Shown: positions 38,578 through 47,477 of the stretch, in pieces
How the letters are laid out: every line of letters starts with the position of its first letter
Position numbering within the stretch: the first letter of the stretch is position 1
Source of the DNA: Bradyrhizobium septentrionale
GTDB taxonomy: Bacteria > Pseudomonadota > Alphaproteobacteria > Rhizobiales > Xanthobacteraceae
Assembly (NCBI RefSeq): GCF_011516645.4
Contig: NZ_CP088285.1
Coordinates: forward strand, 6,404,501-6,468,500
Direction of reading: 5' to 3'
DNA: 64,000 nt
The notes under the pieces: generated by a model
Seen by the model: only the letters and a program-made list of their open reading frames with translations
Databases searched by the model: none
Told to the model about the DNA's origin: nothing
Position numbers and translations under genes: made by a program

Positions 38578-39231
38578 TCAGAACTCGACGCCCGGCTGGG
38601 CCTTGATGCCGGAGCGGAACGGATGCTTCACCAGCGTCATCTCGGTGACGAGGTCGGCGATCTCGATCAATTCATCCTTGGCGTTGCGACCGGTGAGCAC
38701 GACATGCGTCATCGGCGGCTTCGACGTGGTCAGGAAGTCGACGACATCGGCGATGGCGAGATAATCGTAGCGCAGTGCGATGTTGATCTCGTCGAGCACG
38801 ACCATGCGCAGGCTCGGGTCTGCGATCAGCTGCTTGGCCTTTTCCCAACCCGCTTGGGCCGCCGCGATGTCGCGCGCGCGATCCTGCGTTTCCCAGGTAA
38901 AACCTTCGCCCATCGCGTGGAATTGGCAGAGTTCGCCGAAATGCCCGGTGAGCAGGCGGCGCTCGCCGGTATCCCAGGCGCCCTTGATGAACTGCACCAC
39001 CGCGCAGGGAAAGCCATGCGCCACGCAGCGCACGATCATGCCGAAGGCCGAGGAGGACTTTCCCTTGCCGGCGCCGGTATGAACGATGATCAGACCCTTT
39101 TCGCCGCTCTTGGTCGCCATGATCTTGTCGCGGGCGACCTTTTTTTTCGCCATCTTGGTCGCGTGGCGCGCATCCAGCGAAACCTCGCTGCTGCCGACCT
39201 CGTCTTCGGCGCCGTTTTCTTCAGAAATCAT
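38578..39231 (-). CDS. cobO: Cob(I)yrinic acid a,c-diamide adenosyltransferase (CobO/BtuR type)
   Basis: The enzyme (217 residues) attaches the 5'-deoxyadenosyl group of ATP to cobalt. The altered P-loop [20 protein letters not shown] near 48 and [16 protein letters not shown] near 140 (Walker B-like) are diagnostic, as is [20 protein letters not shown] near the end. The start at 39231 (MISEENG) follows GAAGGAACG; an upstream in-frame ATG at 39252 lacks such a site. An unusual basic N-terminal lead of about 40 residues ([10 protein letters not shown]) precedes the core, common in alphaproteobacteria. It leads the cobO-cobQ operon, divergent from the riboswitch-controlled genes. Confidence 0.94.
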   Translation of the reverse strand: MISEENGAEDEVGSSEVSLDARHATKMAKKKVARDKIMATKSGEKGLIIVHTGAGKGKSSSAFGMIVRCVAHGFPCAVVQFIKGAWDTGERRLLTGHFGELCQFHAMGEGFTWETQDRARDIAAAQAGWEKAKQLIADPSLRMVVLDEINIALRYDYLAIADVVDFLTTSKPPMTHVVLTGRNAKDELIEIADLVTEMTLVKHPFRSGIKAQPGVEF

Positions 39232-39283
39232 GACGTTCCTTCGGCTTGACAAGTTCGAGCCACGGACGAATGGTGGGCCCGCG

Positions 39284-39470
39284 TTGGTTCCTGTCCTACG
39301 ACAGGCGAAGAGGGAATGCGATAGGGCTCAAGGTGGGCCCGAAAAGCAGCCGCCCCCGCGACCGTGACCGGAGAGATGCCCAAAAGCCACTGATTCCCTT
39401 CAGGGATCGGGAAGGTGGGTATCGAGGGAGAAATCTTGCTCCGCAAGCCGGGAGACCTGCCAACGCAACG
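39284..39470 (+). ncRNA. Cobalamin (AdoCbl) riboswitch
   Basis: The core elements occur in order on the plus strand. AGAGGGAATGCGATAGGG is near 39310, followed by AGCAGCCGCCCCCGCGACC and GTGACCGG up to about 39371. GCCACTG is near 39383, CGGGAAGGTGGG near 39408, and the B12 box AGCCGGGAGACCTGCC lies at 39446-39461. Between the box and the next gene are dyads GTTCC/GGAAC and GAACC/GGTTC (about 39500-39533) that could serve as the expression platform. High B12 should shut off the DUF1636-cobW-cobN operon beginning at 39572. Confidence 0.93.
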
Positions 39471-39571
39471 TGTAGTGAGACCGGCGGACGGGGTGTTCCG
39501 CGACGGGGAACGAACCCATTCACATCGGTTCGTGTGCCTCTTCGCCTCCCGCTGTCAATCCAGGATGGGCG

Positions 39572-39946
39572 ATGAGCGTTACACTTCATGTCTGCATCAC
39601 CTGCCGCGCCGGCCAGACGCTGGCGGAAGGTGAGCTCGCGCCCGGTGCGCGCCTGCATGCCGCGCTTCTCGAGGCCGGCGTGCCAGATGACGTCAATCTT
39701 GTTCCCGTCGAATGCCTGTCGGCGTGCAGCCAGGGTTGCTCGGTCGCGCTCAGCGCGCCGGGGCGGTGGTCCTATGTCTACGGCCGCCTGTCCGCTGATA
39801 ATGCCAGGGATGTGATCGCCGGTGCCTCCGCCTATGCTGCGGCGCCTGACGGCATCGTGCCGTGGCGCAGCCGTCCGGAAATCTTCCGCAAGCAATCACT
39901 CGCTCGAATCCCACCCCTTGCCGTCGTGCCGGAGGCCGCAGAATGA
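39572..39946 (+). CDS. DUF1636 small cysteine-rich metal-binding-like protein
   Basis: The gene encodes 124 residues of the DUF1636 family. HVCITCRAGQTLAEGE at the N-terminus and VECLSACSQGCSVALSAPGR near 47 give five cysteines in a thioredoxin-like ferredoxin pattern that could bind a metal or Fe-S cluster. It is the first gene after the B12 riboswitch and touches cobW (stop overlaps by 4 bases). A job in cobalt delivery or in reducing corrin intermediates is inferred from context; the family has no established reaction that I know of. Confidence 0.82.
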   Translation: MSVTLHVCITCRAGQTLAEGELAPGARLHAALLEAGVPDDVNLVPVECLSACSQGCSVALSAPGRWSYVYGRLSADNARDVIAGASAYAAAPDGIVPWRSRPEIFRKQSLARIPPLAVVPEAAE

Positions 39947-40977
39947 CTACGCTCGCCAAGGTTCCGGTCACCGTCGTGACCGGGTTTCTCGGGTCCGGCA
40001 AGACGACGCTGATCCAGCATCTGATCCGCAACGCCAACGGCAAGAAGCTTGCGGTGCTAGTGAATGAATTCGGCAGCGAAGGGGTCGACGGCGAGATACT
40101 GAAGTCGTGCGCGGACGCCAATTGCCCGACCGAGAACATCGTCGAACTCGCCAATGGCTGTATCTGCTGCACCGTCGCCGACGATTTCATCCCGGCCATG
40201 GAGCAGTTGCTGGCGCGACGCGTGAGGCCCGATCACATCGTGATCGAGACGTCCGGCCTCGCTTTGCCGAAGCCGCTACTAAAAGCGTTCGACTGGCCGG
40301 AGATCCGCTCGCGGATCACGGTCGATGGCGTGATCGCGCTGGCCGATGCGGAGGCGGTCGCGGCCGGCCGCTTTGCGTCGGATCCCGCAGCAGTCGATGC
40401 ACAGCGTGCGGCCGACGACAATCTCGACCACGAGACGCCGCTGTCCGAAGTGTTCGAGGACCAGATCGCTTGTGCCGATATCGTTCTGCTGACCAAGGCC
40501 GATCTCGCCGGCGCGGAAGGGATCAAGGCGGCCAAAGCGGTGATTGCAGCTGAAATGCCGCGCGAGGTTCCGATGTTGCCGATCGTCGACGGCGCCGTCG
40601 ATGCGCGCGTGATCCTGGGGCTCGAGGCCGCGGCAGAGGATGATCTCGCGTCGCGTCCGTCGCATCACGATGGCGAGGACGAGCACGAGCACAACGATTT
40701 CAACTCCGTGGTGATCGATCTTCCCGAGGTTTCGGATGTCGAGGAACTGGTGGCGTCGATCAAGGGACTGGCGCGCGAGCAGAACGTGCTGCGCGCCAAG
40801 GGCTACATCGCGGTCGAAGGCAAGCCGATGCGGCTGCTCGTGCAGTCCGTCGGCGAACGCGTGCGGCATCAGTTCGACATGCCCTGGGGCACACGGCCGC
40901 GGCAGTCGAAGCTGGTCGTGATCGGCGAGCATGGCGACATCGATGAAGCTGCGATCAGGGCGCGACTAGGTGTCTGA
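39943..40977 (+). CDS. cobW: CobW-family metal-chaperone GTPase
   Basis: This is a 344-residue G3E GTPase. The P-loop is VVTGFLGSGKTTLIQHLI near 10, the metal-binding ELANGCICCTVADDF near 70 has the CxCC motif, and IETSGLALPKPLLKAF and VLLTKADLAG complete the GTPase. A histidine/acid patch HHDGEDEHEHNDFN lies near 237 before the C-terminal CobW domain. CobW is thought to supply Co(II) to the CobNST chelatase. The start at 39943 overlaps the previous stop, and its own stop overlaps the cobN start (TGATG). Confidence 0.94.
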   Translation: MTTLAKVPVTVVTGFLGSGKTTLIQHLIRNANGKKLAVLVNEFGSEGVDGEILKSCADANCPTENIVELANGCICCTVADDFIPAMEQLLARRVRPDHIVIETSGLALPKPLLKAFDWPEIRSRITVDGVIALADAEAVAAGRFASDPAAVDAQRAADDNLDHETPLSEVFEDQIACADIVLLTKADLAGAEGIKAAKAVIAAEMPREVPMLPIVDGAVDARVILGLEAAAEDDLASRPSHHDGEDEHEHNDFNSVVIDLPEVSDVEELVASIKGLAREQNVLRAKGYIAVEGKPMRLLVQSVGERVRHQFDMPWGTRPRQSKLVVIGEHGDIDEAAIRARLGV

Positions 40978-43900
40978 TGCACGTCGTCTTCCGCGAGAGC
41001 CGCGGCCTTGAGGAGACCGCGACGCCAAGGGACCTCGGCCAGGATCCGGCCGATCTCGTGGTGTTGTCGTTTTCCGACAGCGATCTCGCCGCCTTCGCGG
41101 CCGGCTGGCGGCGGGGCCGCGCCGCGCTGCCGTCGCTGCGGCTCGCCAATCTCGCGGAGCTGCGCCATCCGCTCTCGGTCGATACCTATATCGAGCGCAC
41201 ACTGTCGCACGCGCGCGGCATCCTGGTGCGGCTGATCGGCGGCGAGCCCTATTGGTCATACGGGCTGGCCGCGGTGCATCGTCTGGCGAAGGAGCGCGGC
41301 ATCGCTTTGGTGGTGTTGCCGGCCGATGGCCGCGACGATCTGCGGCTAGATGAATTTTCCACGCTGCCGGTCTCGACGCTGCGTCGTCTGAAGGTGCTGT
41401 GCGACAAGGGCGGGCCTGTCGCCGCGCAGGCCGTGATCGCGCAATTGGCGCTGGCGTCCGGGCTCTATGCCGGGCCGGTCGTCGGCGAGATCGATCTGGC
41501 CGAGATCGGCGTCTACGATTCGCGGCGCGGTGTGGTCGCGGCGCTGCCGGCATCGGATGGCCGGCCGCGGGCGCTGGTGACCTTCTATCGTTCCTATCTC
41601 GCGGCCGGCGATACGGCGCCGGTCGATGCCTTGATCGAAGCGCTACGTGAGAAGGGCTTTGAGGCCTACGGCGTGTTCGTCGCCTCGTTGAAGGCGGCTG
41701 ATGTCGTCGATTGGCTGCGCGCTCAGTTCGCGCAATGCGCCCCAGCCGCCATCGTCAACGCGACCGCATTCTCCGCGGCCGGCGATGACGGCACCACGCC
41801 GTTCGATGCCGCGTCATGCCCCGTGTTCCAGGTCGCACTGTCTACGGCTCGCCGCGAGGATTGGGCCGAGTCGTTGCGCGGTCTGTCGCCCGGCGATCTC
41901 GCGATGCATGTGGTGTTGCCCGAGGTCGACGGCCGCCTGTTTGCGGGCGTGGTGAGCTTCAAGTCGGCGAGCGAGCGCGATCCCGATCTGCAGTTCGCGC
42001 ATCTTGCGCATCGGCCGGATGGAGAGCGCGTCGCAGCGGTTGCCGCGCGCGTGGCAGCCCGGCATCGGCTTGCCGACAAGCCCGCGCAGGAGAAGCAGCT
42101 CGCACTCGTGCTGTCGAACTATCCGGGCCGTCCGCACCAGATCGCGCATGCCGTCGGCCTCGATGCGCTTGCCTCGGTCGAGGCGTTGCTGGCCGATCTC
42201 GCGACCGCGGGGTTTGATCTTGAGCCGGTGGCGTCGCTGGGCGACGCGCTCTTGCGCCGGAAACTGACATGGGACGTGGCCGAATATCGTGCGGCCATCT
42301 CCAGCCTTCCGCAGCAGCTGCAGGACGATCTTGCGCGCGCATGGGGCGCGCCGGAGGACGATCCGAACTGCCATGACGGTGCGTTTCAATTCGCGGCGAT
42401 CCAGTGCGGCAAGTCCGTCATCGCCGTTCAGCCGGAGCGCGGCGATGTCGGTCATCGCGATGCCGACTATCACGATCTGTCGCGCACGCCGCGCCATGCC
42501 TATGTCGCGTTCTATTTGTGGCTCAGGCAGCAGCGCATCGATGCCGTCGTCCACATGGGGGCGCATGGCACGCTGGAATGGTTGCCCGGCAAATCGGTTG
42601 CACTGTCGTCCGCGTGCTGGCCGGAAGCGCTGATCGGCGATCTGCCTGTTATCTATCCCTTCATCGTCAACGATCCCGGCGAGGCCGCGCAGGCCAAGCG
42701 GCGGATCGGCGCCGTGACGATCGGCCATTTGCCGCCGCCGCTGGCGCAGGCGACGGTGCCGGAAGGCCTGCGCAGGCTCGAGCGCTTGCTCGATGAATAT
42801 TCGACAGCTGATGGTCTCGATCCGGCACGGCGGCAGCGCCTGATTGCTGACATCCGCGAGGAAGCGCGTCACGCCGGGCTGGAGGACGATCTCGGTCTTG
42901 CCGCGTCGGTCTCCGCGGCCGAGGCGATTCCGCAGATCGACCGTTTCGTCTGCGATCTCAAGGAAAGCCAGTTCGGCGACGGGCTGCATGTGTTCGGGCA
43001 GGGCGCTTGCGGTGCGGAGGAGAAAGCGGCGTTACGCGATGCGCTCTCCGGCCGGCGCGTCGCGCCAGGACCGTCGGGCTCGCCCTATCGCGGGCGGCGC
43101 GATGTGCTGCCGACCGGGCGCAATCTGTTTGCCGTCGATCCCCGTGCGGTGCCGACGCCGTCGGCGCATGCGCAAGGCGTGAAGCTCGCCGAAGAACTCC
43201 TGCGCCGTCACCTGCAGGATCACGGCGACTGGCCGAAAGGGCTCGTCGTCGACCTCTGGGGTTCCTCGACGATGCGCACCGCCGGCGAGGATTTTGCGAT
43301 GGCGCTGCATCTCGCCGGCATCGCGCCGCGCTGGGATCACGGATCGGGCCGCGTGGCCGGCTATGACATCATAGCGCCTGCGGAGCTCGGCCGTCCCCGC
43401 ATCGACGTCACGCTGCGCGTATCGGGGCTGTTCCGCGACGTCTTCTCGGGTCTTGCCCAGTTGTTCGAGGCGGCCACGGAAGCATTGTCCGAACGCAGCG
43501 ATGAGGGAGACGAAAATCCCTACCGACAGCACGCGTCGCGCGTGTTTGGCCCCCGCCCGGGACACTACGGCGCCGGCGTCGCGTCGATGTCAGATGTCTT
43601 CACCGAGGCGGCGCGCGATGCAGCCGGCGAAGCCTGGCTGTCGGCGTCGTCCTGGGCCTTTGCATCCGATGGCGAGATGCGGCCCGATCGCGCCGGCATC
43701 GAGGCGCGGCTCTCGGCCGCCGACAGCTTTGTCCATACCCAGGACTTGCCTGAGACCGATTTGCTGCTGGCCGCGGACTATGCCGCGCATGAAGCCGGCA
43801 TCGCGGCGGCGGCCCGGCGCATTGGCGCAGAAGTTCCGGCGCTCTATCATCTCGACGCGACGCGGCCGGATCAACCGCATGCGCGCTCGTTGACCGAGGA

Positions 43901-44225
43901 GATTTCGCGGGTGGTGCGTGCGCGCGCCGCCAATCCCGCATGGATCGCCGGCATGATGCGCCATGGCTTCCGAGGTGCCGCCGAGATCACGGCGACGCTT
44001 GAGCATATGGCGGCGTTCGCTCATCTCGCCGGCGCGGTGCCGCCGCATCTGTTCGACCTCTATTACGACGCGACGCTCGGCAATGACGACGTTCGCGGCT
44101 TCATGGCGCGCGAGAACCCGGCTGCCTTGGCTGCCATCGAAACCTGCTTCACCCGGTTGCACGAGGCGTCGCTCTGGGAGACGCGGCGCAATTCGATTGC
44201 GGCAGCATTGCAGGAGGCGTCATGA
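40977..44225 (+). CDS. cobN: Aerobic cobaltochelatase large subunit CobN
   Basis: CobN (1082 residues) is the H subunit of the ATP-dependent chelatase that inserts cobalt into hydrogenobyrinic acid a,c-diamide. Recognisable segments are ARGILVRLIGGEPYWSYGL near 80 and VVHMGAHGTLEWLPGKSVAL near 525, the strongly conserved magnesium/cobalt chelatase core with its histidines. VVDLWGSSTMRTAGEDFAMA near 760 and PHLFDLYYDATLGNDDVRGF near the C-terminus also match. It is shorter than the roughly 1275-residue Pseudomonas denitrificans protein, but both ends are present. The partner subunits CobS and CobT are not in this window. The start overlaps the cobW stop by 1 base. Confidence 0.95.
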   Translation: MHVVFRESRGLEETATPRDLGQDPADLVVLSFSDSDLAAFAAGWRRGRAALPSLRLANLAELRHPLSVDTYIERTLSHARGILVRLIGGEPYWSYGLAAVHRLAKERGIALVVLPADGRDDLRLDEFSTLPVSTLRRLKVLCDKGGPVAAQAVIAQLALASGLYAGPVVGEIDLAEIGVYDSRRGVVAALPASDGRPRALVTFYRSYLAAGDTAPVDALIEALREKGFEAYGVFVASLKAADVVDWLRAQFAQCAPAAIVNATAFSAAGDDGTTPFDAASCPVFQVALSTARREDWAESLRGLSPGDLAMHVVLPEVDGRLFAGVVSFKSASERDPDLQFAHLAHRPDGERVAAVAARVAARHRLADKPAQEKQLALVLSNYPGRPHQIAHAVGLDALASVEALLADLATAGFDLEPVASLGDALLRRKLTWDVAEYRAAISSLPQQLQDDLARAWGAPEDDPNCHDGAFQFAAIQCGKSVIAVQPERGDVGHRDADYHDLSRTPRHAYVAFYLWLRQQRIDAVVHMGAHGTLEWLPGKSVALSSACWPEALIGDLPVIYPFIVNDPGEAAQAKRRIGAVTIGHLPPPLAQATVPEGLRRLERLLDEYSTADGLDPARRQRLIADIREEARHAGLEDDLGLAASVSAAEAIPQIDRFVCDLKESQFGDGLHVFGQGACGAEEKAALRDALSGRRVAPGPSGSPYRGRRDVLPTGRNLFAVDPRAVPTPSAHAQGVKLAEELLRRHLQDHGDWPKGLVVDLWGSSTMRTAGEDFAMALHLAGIAPRWDHGSGRVAGYDIIAPAELGRPRIDVTLRVSGLFRDVFSGLAQLFEAATEALSERSDEGDENPYRQHASRVFGPRPGHYGAGVASMSDVFTEAARDAAGEAWLSASSWAFASDGEMRPDRAGIEARLSAADSFVHTQDLPETDLLLAADYAAHEAGIAAAARRIGAEVPALYHLDATRPDQPHARSLTEEISRVVRARAANPAWIAGMMRHGFRGAAEITATLEHMAAFAHLAGAVPPHLFDLYYDATLGNDDVRGFMARENPAALAAIETCFTRLHEASLWETRRNSIAAALQEAS

Positions 44226-45385
44226 GCGCTGTTGCGATCAAGGGCTGGTGTCCCGGCGCGCTGCGGCCGATGCAATCAGGCGACGGCCTCGTGGTGCGCA
44301 TTCGCCCGCATGGCGGACGGCTCGACGCGGCGCAAGCAACGGGGATCGCCGATCTGTCCGCGCGCTACGGCAACGGCCTGATCGATCTGACCAGCCGCGC
44401 CAATCTGCAGATCCGCGGCGTCAGCGATCAACGTTATCCGCGCTTGATCGAAGGAATTGGCGAGCTCGGGTTGCTGGATACGGATGCCGACATCGAGGCG
44501 CAGCGCAACATTCTGGTGACGCCATTCTGGGCTATCGGCGACGATACGCGCGGGCTCGCGGCCGAGCTTGAGCGGGCACTCGCCAGTTCTTTGCTCGATC
44601 TTCCGACCAAGTTCGGTTTCGCAATCGATGACGGCAGCGAGCGGGTGCTGGCTGGCGCGTCTGCGGATATCAGGATCGAGCGTGATCGCAACGGAGGACT
44701 GGTGGTGCGCGCCGATGGCGCGCAACTCGGGCGTTCGGTCACGCGGAGCGAGGCCGTGGCGGTCGCGCTGGCGCTGGCCGAATGGTTCATCGCCACCGGC
44801 GGAGCGAAGGGTGAGAGGCGGCGGATTGCGGCTCATCTCGCCGGCGGCGCGCGCCTGCCAAAATCTCTTCGCGGCGATGTCGAGCCGGTGCCGCGATCGT
44901 TGGACCCTGTGCCGGGACTCTATTCGTCTGGCGCGATGGTCGGCGTTGCGTTCGGGCTCATGCCGCACCAGACGCTGAGCCATCTCGCCGGCTGCGCGCA
45001 GGGTCTTCGCGTGACGCCGTGGCGGATGCTGCTGGTGGAGGGGATGCGCGAGATGCCCCGCGGGGCGGACCTCGTCACTGATGCCGATGATCCGGCGCTC
45101 CGCGCCATCGCCTGCAGCGGCGCGCCGCGCTGCGGCGAGGCGCATGCCGATACGCGTGCGCTGGCATCGGCGCTCGTGCGGCATATTCCGGCCGAGGCCT
45201 GCCTGCACGTATCCGGTTGCGCCAAGGGCTGTGCGCATTCCGGCCCTGCGGATGTCACCCTCGTTGCCACCAGCGAAGGTTTTGATCTCATCCGCCGTGG
45301 GACGACACGGGATGCGCCGGTGATGCGAGGACTGACCAACTCGTACCTCGTCGCAAATCCGTCCGTGCTGCTGGGAGGTCGCTGA
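44222..45385 (+). CDS. cobG: Precorrin-3B synthase (CobG)
   Basis: CobG (387 residues) is an oxygenase with a 4Fe-4S cluster that hydroxylates precorrin-3A at C20 and forms the lactone, preparing ring contraction with O2. The fold is the sulfite/nitrite reductase one: LIDLTSRANLQIRGV near 56 is the substrate-binding repeat. The cluster cysteines are in IACSGAPRCGEAHADT near 297 and CLHVSGCAKGCAHSGPAD near 330. It overlaps cobN by 4 bases and touches cobH. Its presence marks the aerobic route using CobG rather than CobZ. Confidence 0.94.
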   Translation: MSAVAIKGWCPGALRPMQSGDGLVVRIRPHGGRLDAAQATGIADLSARYGNGLIDLTSRANLQIRGVSDQRYPRLIEGIGELGLLDTDADIEAQRNILVTPFWAIGDDTRGLAAELERALASSLLDLPTKFGFAIDDGSERVLAGASADIRIERDRNGGLVVRADGAQLGRSVTRSEAVAVALALAEWFIATGGAKGERRRIAAHLAGGARLPKSLRGDVEPVPRSLDPVPGLYSSGAMVGVAFGLMPHQTLSHLAGCAQGLRVTPWRMLLVEGMREMPRGADLVTDADDPALRAIACSGAPRCGEAHADTRALASALVRHIPAEACLHVSGCAKGCAHSGPADVTLVATSEGFDLIRRGTTRDAPVMRGLTNSYLVANPSVLLGGR

Positions 45386-46014
45386 TGCCGCACTTCTATG
45401 AAACCGACGGCGCGGTGATCTATCGGCAGTCCTTTGCCACCATTCGCACTGAGGCCGACCTTGGCCGCTTCACGTCGGATGAAGAGCCGGTGGTCGTGCG
45501 CATGATCCACGCCGCCGGCATGGTGGGGCTGGAAGCGCATGTCCGCTTCACGCCCAGTATGGCCGCGCGCGCAAGGGCTGCCTTGCAGAACGGTTCGACG
45601 ATCCTGTGCGACGCGCGCATGGTCTCGGAGGGGATCACGCGCGCACGGCTGCCGGCCGGCAACGCCGTCATCTGCACGCTCGGCGACCCCGCGGTTCCCG
45701 CACTCGCGCAATCGATGCGCAATACGCGCTCGGCGGCTGCGCTCGAACTGTGGCGGCCGCATCTGGCCGGCGCAATCGTCGCGATCGGCAATGCGCCGAC
45801 GGCGCTATTCCATCTCCTCAACATGCTGGAGGACCCCGATTGCCCGCGGCCGGCGGCGATCATCGGTTGCCCGGTCGGCTTTGTCGGGGCGGCCGAGTCC
45901 AAGGCGGCATTGATGGCCGCGCCACCCGCGCCGGCGTTGACGGTCGAGGGGCGTCTCGGTGGTTCGGCGATCACGGTCGCTGCCGTCAACGCGCTGGCGA
46001 GCCGGAGCGAATAG
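45385..46014 (+). CDS. cobH: Precorrin-8X methylmutase (CobH)
   Basis: The enzyme (209 residues) moves the C11 methyl to C12, giving hydrogenobyrinic acid. VVRMIHAAGMVGLEAHVRFT near 36 contains the catalytic histidine of the RMxH motif, ILCDARMVSEGITRARLPAG near 73 and AIVAIGNAPTALFHLLNMLE near 131 are conserved, and GCPVGFVGAAESKAALM is the C-terminal motif. The start shares one base with the cobG stop. The next gene starts directly after the stop. Confidence 0.95.
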   Translation: MPHFYETDGAVIYRQSFATIRTEADLGRFTSDEEPVVVRMIHAAGMVGLEAHVRFTPSMAARARAALQNGSTILCDARMVSEGITRARLPAGNAVICTLGDPAVPALAQSMRNTRSAAALELWRPHLAGAIVAIGNAPTALFHLLNMLEDPDCPRPAAIIGCPVGFVGAAESKAALMAAPPAPALTVEGRLGGSAITVAAVNALASRSE

Positions 46015-46746
46015 ATGGGACGCATCATCTGCTGCGGCCTCGGGCCAGGCGATCCGGACCTGATGAGCGTACGCGCCGATCGCATTGTGCGTGCCGCCAA
46101 GCATGTCGCCTATTTCCGCAAGAAGGGCCAGCTGGGCCAGGCCCGCCGCATCGTCGAAGGGCTGCTCGTCGCCGACGTCAGCGAGTATCCGATGGAATAT
46201 CCTGTCACCACGGAGATCGCCTTCGACAGTCCGGACTATGCGCAGCTGCTTGGGAGCTTCTACGACGAATGGGCCGAGCGCCTGGCGCGGCTTGCGCGCG
46301 CGATCGATGTCATCGTGCTCTGCGAGGGCGATCCCTATTTCTACGGCTCGTTCATGCATCTGCATTCGCGCCTGCAGGGGCGTGTCGAGATCGAGGTGAT
46401 CGCCGGCATTCCTGGCATGGCGGGTTGCTGGAATTCGGTCGGCCAGCCGATAGCGCTGGCCGACGACGTGACCACCGTGCTGATGGGCACGCTGCCGGAG
46501 GCGGAGCTGGAACTGAGGATGCGGAGTTCCGACGCGCTCGTCGTCATGAAGACCGGCCGCAATCTGAAGAAGATCCGACGCGCGCTCGCGTCCGCGGGGC
46601 GTCTCGACGATGCGTGGCTGGTCGAACGCGGCACCATGCCGGATCAGCGCGTCGCCCGGCTCGCGGAGCTCGGCGAAACCGACTGTCCATATTTTGCGAT
46701 CGTGCTGGTGCACGGGCAGGGGCGGCGCAAGGAGGCGGCCCAATGA
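46015..46746 (+). CDS. cobI: Precorrin-2 C20-methyltransferase (CobI)
   Basis: This SAM-dependent tetrapyrrole methylase has 243 residues. IICCGLGPGDPDLMSVRADR at the N-terminus is the first SAM motif; VIVLCEGDPYFYGSFMHLH near 100 is the second and IEVIAGIPGMAGCWNSVGQP the third. HVAYFRKKGQLGQAR near 32 is typical of the C20 enzyme. It begins immediately after the cobH stop and overlaps cobJ by 4 bases. Confidence 0.94.
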   Translation: MGRIICCGLGPGDPDLMSVRADRIVRAAKHVAYFRKKGQLGQARRIVEGLLVADVSEYPMEYPVTTEIAFDSPDYAQLLGSFYDEWAERLARLARAIDVIVLCEGDPYFYGSFMHLHSRLQGRVEIEVIAGIPGMAGCWNSVGQPIALADDVTTVLMGTLPEAELELRMRSSDALVVMKTGRNLKKIRRALASAGRLDDAWLVERGTMPDQRVARLAELGETDCPYFAIVLVHGQGRRKEAAQ

Positions 46747-47477
46747 CCGGCACGCTGACCATCGCAGGACTGGGACCGGGCGACGAGGCGCTGATCACGC
46801 CGGAAGTCACAGCTGCGCTTCAAGCTGCGACCGACATCGTCGGCTATGCACCCTATGTGACGCGCGTGCCGCCGCGCGCCGGGCTCACGTTGCATCCTTC
46901 AGACAATCGCGTCGAGTTGCAGCGCGCCGCCGACGCGTTGCGGCTTGCATCCGAAGGGCGCCACGTCGTCGTGGTGTCTTCAGGCGATCCCGGCGTCTTC
47001 GCGATGGCGTCCGCGGTGTTCGAGGCGCTCGAGGACGCGCCGCAGTGGCGCGACCTCTCGATTCGCGTGCTGCCTGGGGTGACCGCGATGCTGGCGGCGG
47101 CAGCGAGTGCCGGCGCGCCGCTCGGTCATGATTTTTGCGCGATCAACCTCTCCGACAATCTCAAGCCATGGCCCTTGATCGAGAAGCGCCTGCGGCTCGC
47201 GGCCGAAGCCGACTTTGCCATCGCAATATACAATCCGCGCTCGGCGAGCCGGCCGGAAGGTTTCGGTCGCGCGCTCGAGATCTTGCGGGAAGCGGGTTGC
47301 GGCGACCGCATCGTGGTATTCGCGCGCGCCGTCAGCACGCCCGATCAGCGGATCGAGACGGTCGAGCTGCGCGACGCAAGGCCCGAGATGGCCGATATGC
47401 GGACGCTCGTGATCGTCGGCAATTCGGGGACGCGGCGGGTCGGGCGCTGGGTCTACGCGCCGAGGCAGGTCCGATGA
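46743..47477 (+). CDS. cobJ: Precorrin-3B C17-methyltransferase (CobJ)
   Basis: This SAM-dependent methylase (244 residues) methylates C17 and contracts the ring. TLTIAGLGPGDEALITPEV opens the protein; VGYAPYVTRVP near 33, VVVVSSGDPGVFAMASAVFE near 75 and IAIYNPRSASRPEGFGRALE near 160 are CobJ/CbiH signatures. It overlaps cobI by 4 bases. Its 3' end overlaps the antisense cobK by 25 bases, ending the first plus-strand run of cob genes. Confidence 0.94.
   Translation: MTGTLTIAGLGPGDEALITPEVTAALQAATDIVGYAPYVTRVPPRAGLTLHPSDNRVELQRAADALRLASEGRHVVVVSSGDPGVFAMASAVFEALEDAPQWRDLSIRVLPGVTAMLAAAASAGAPLGHDFCAINLSDNLKPWPLIEKRLRLAAEADFAIAIYNPRSASRPEGFGRALEILREAGCGDRIVVFARAVSTPDQRIETVELRDARPEMADMRTLVIVGNSGTRRVGRWVYAPRQVR

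Noticed and set aside
39232..39290. A second riboswitch facing cobO
   Set aside because: The 52 bases between cobO and the riboswitch are too short and contain no B12 box on the minus strand.
40977..44225. CobN appeared truncated (1082 versus about 1275 residues)
   Set aside because: N-terminal, core and C-terminal conserved segments are all present and the ends abut neighbouring genes, so a shorter family form is more likely.
45606..47477. A 623-codon frame that could suggest a fusion ahead of CobJ
   Set aside because: Only the part from 46743 is real CobJ; the upstream part is out of frame with certain cobH and cobI.
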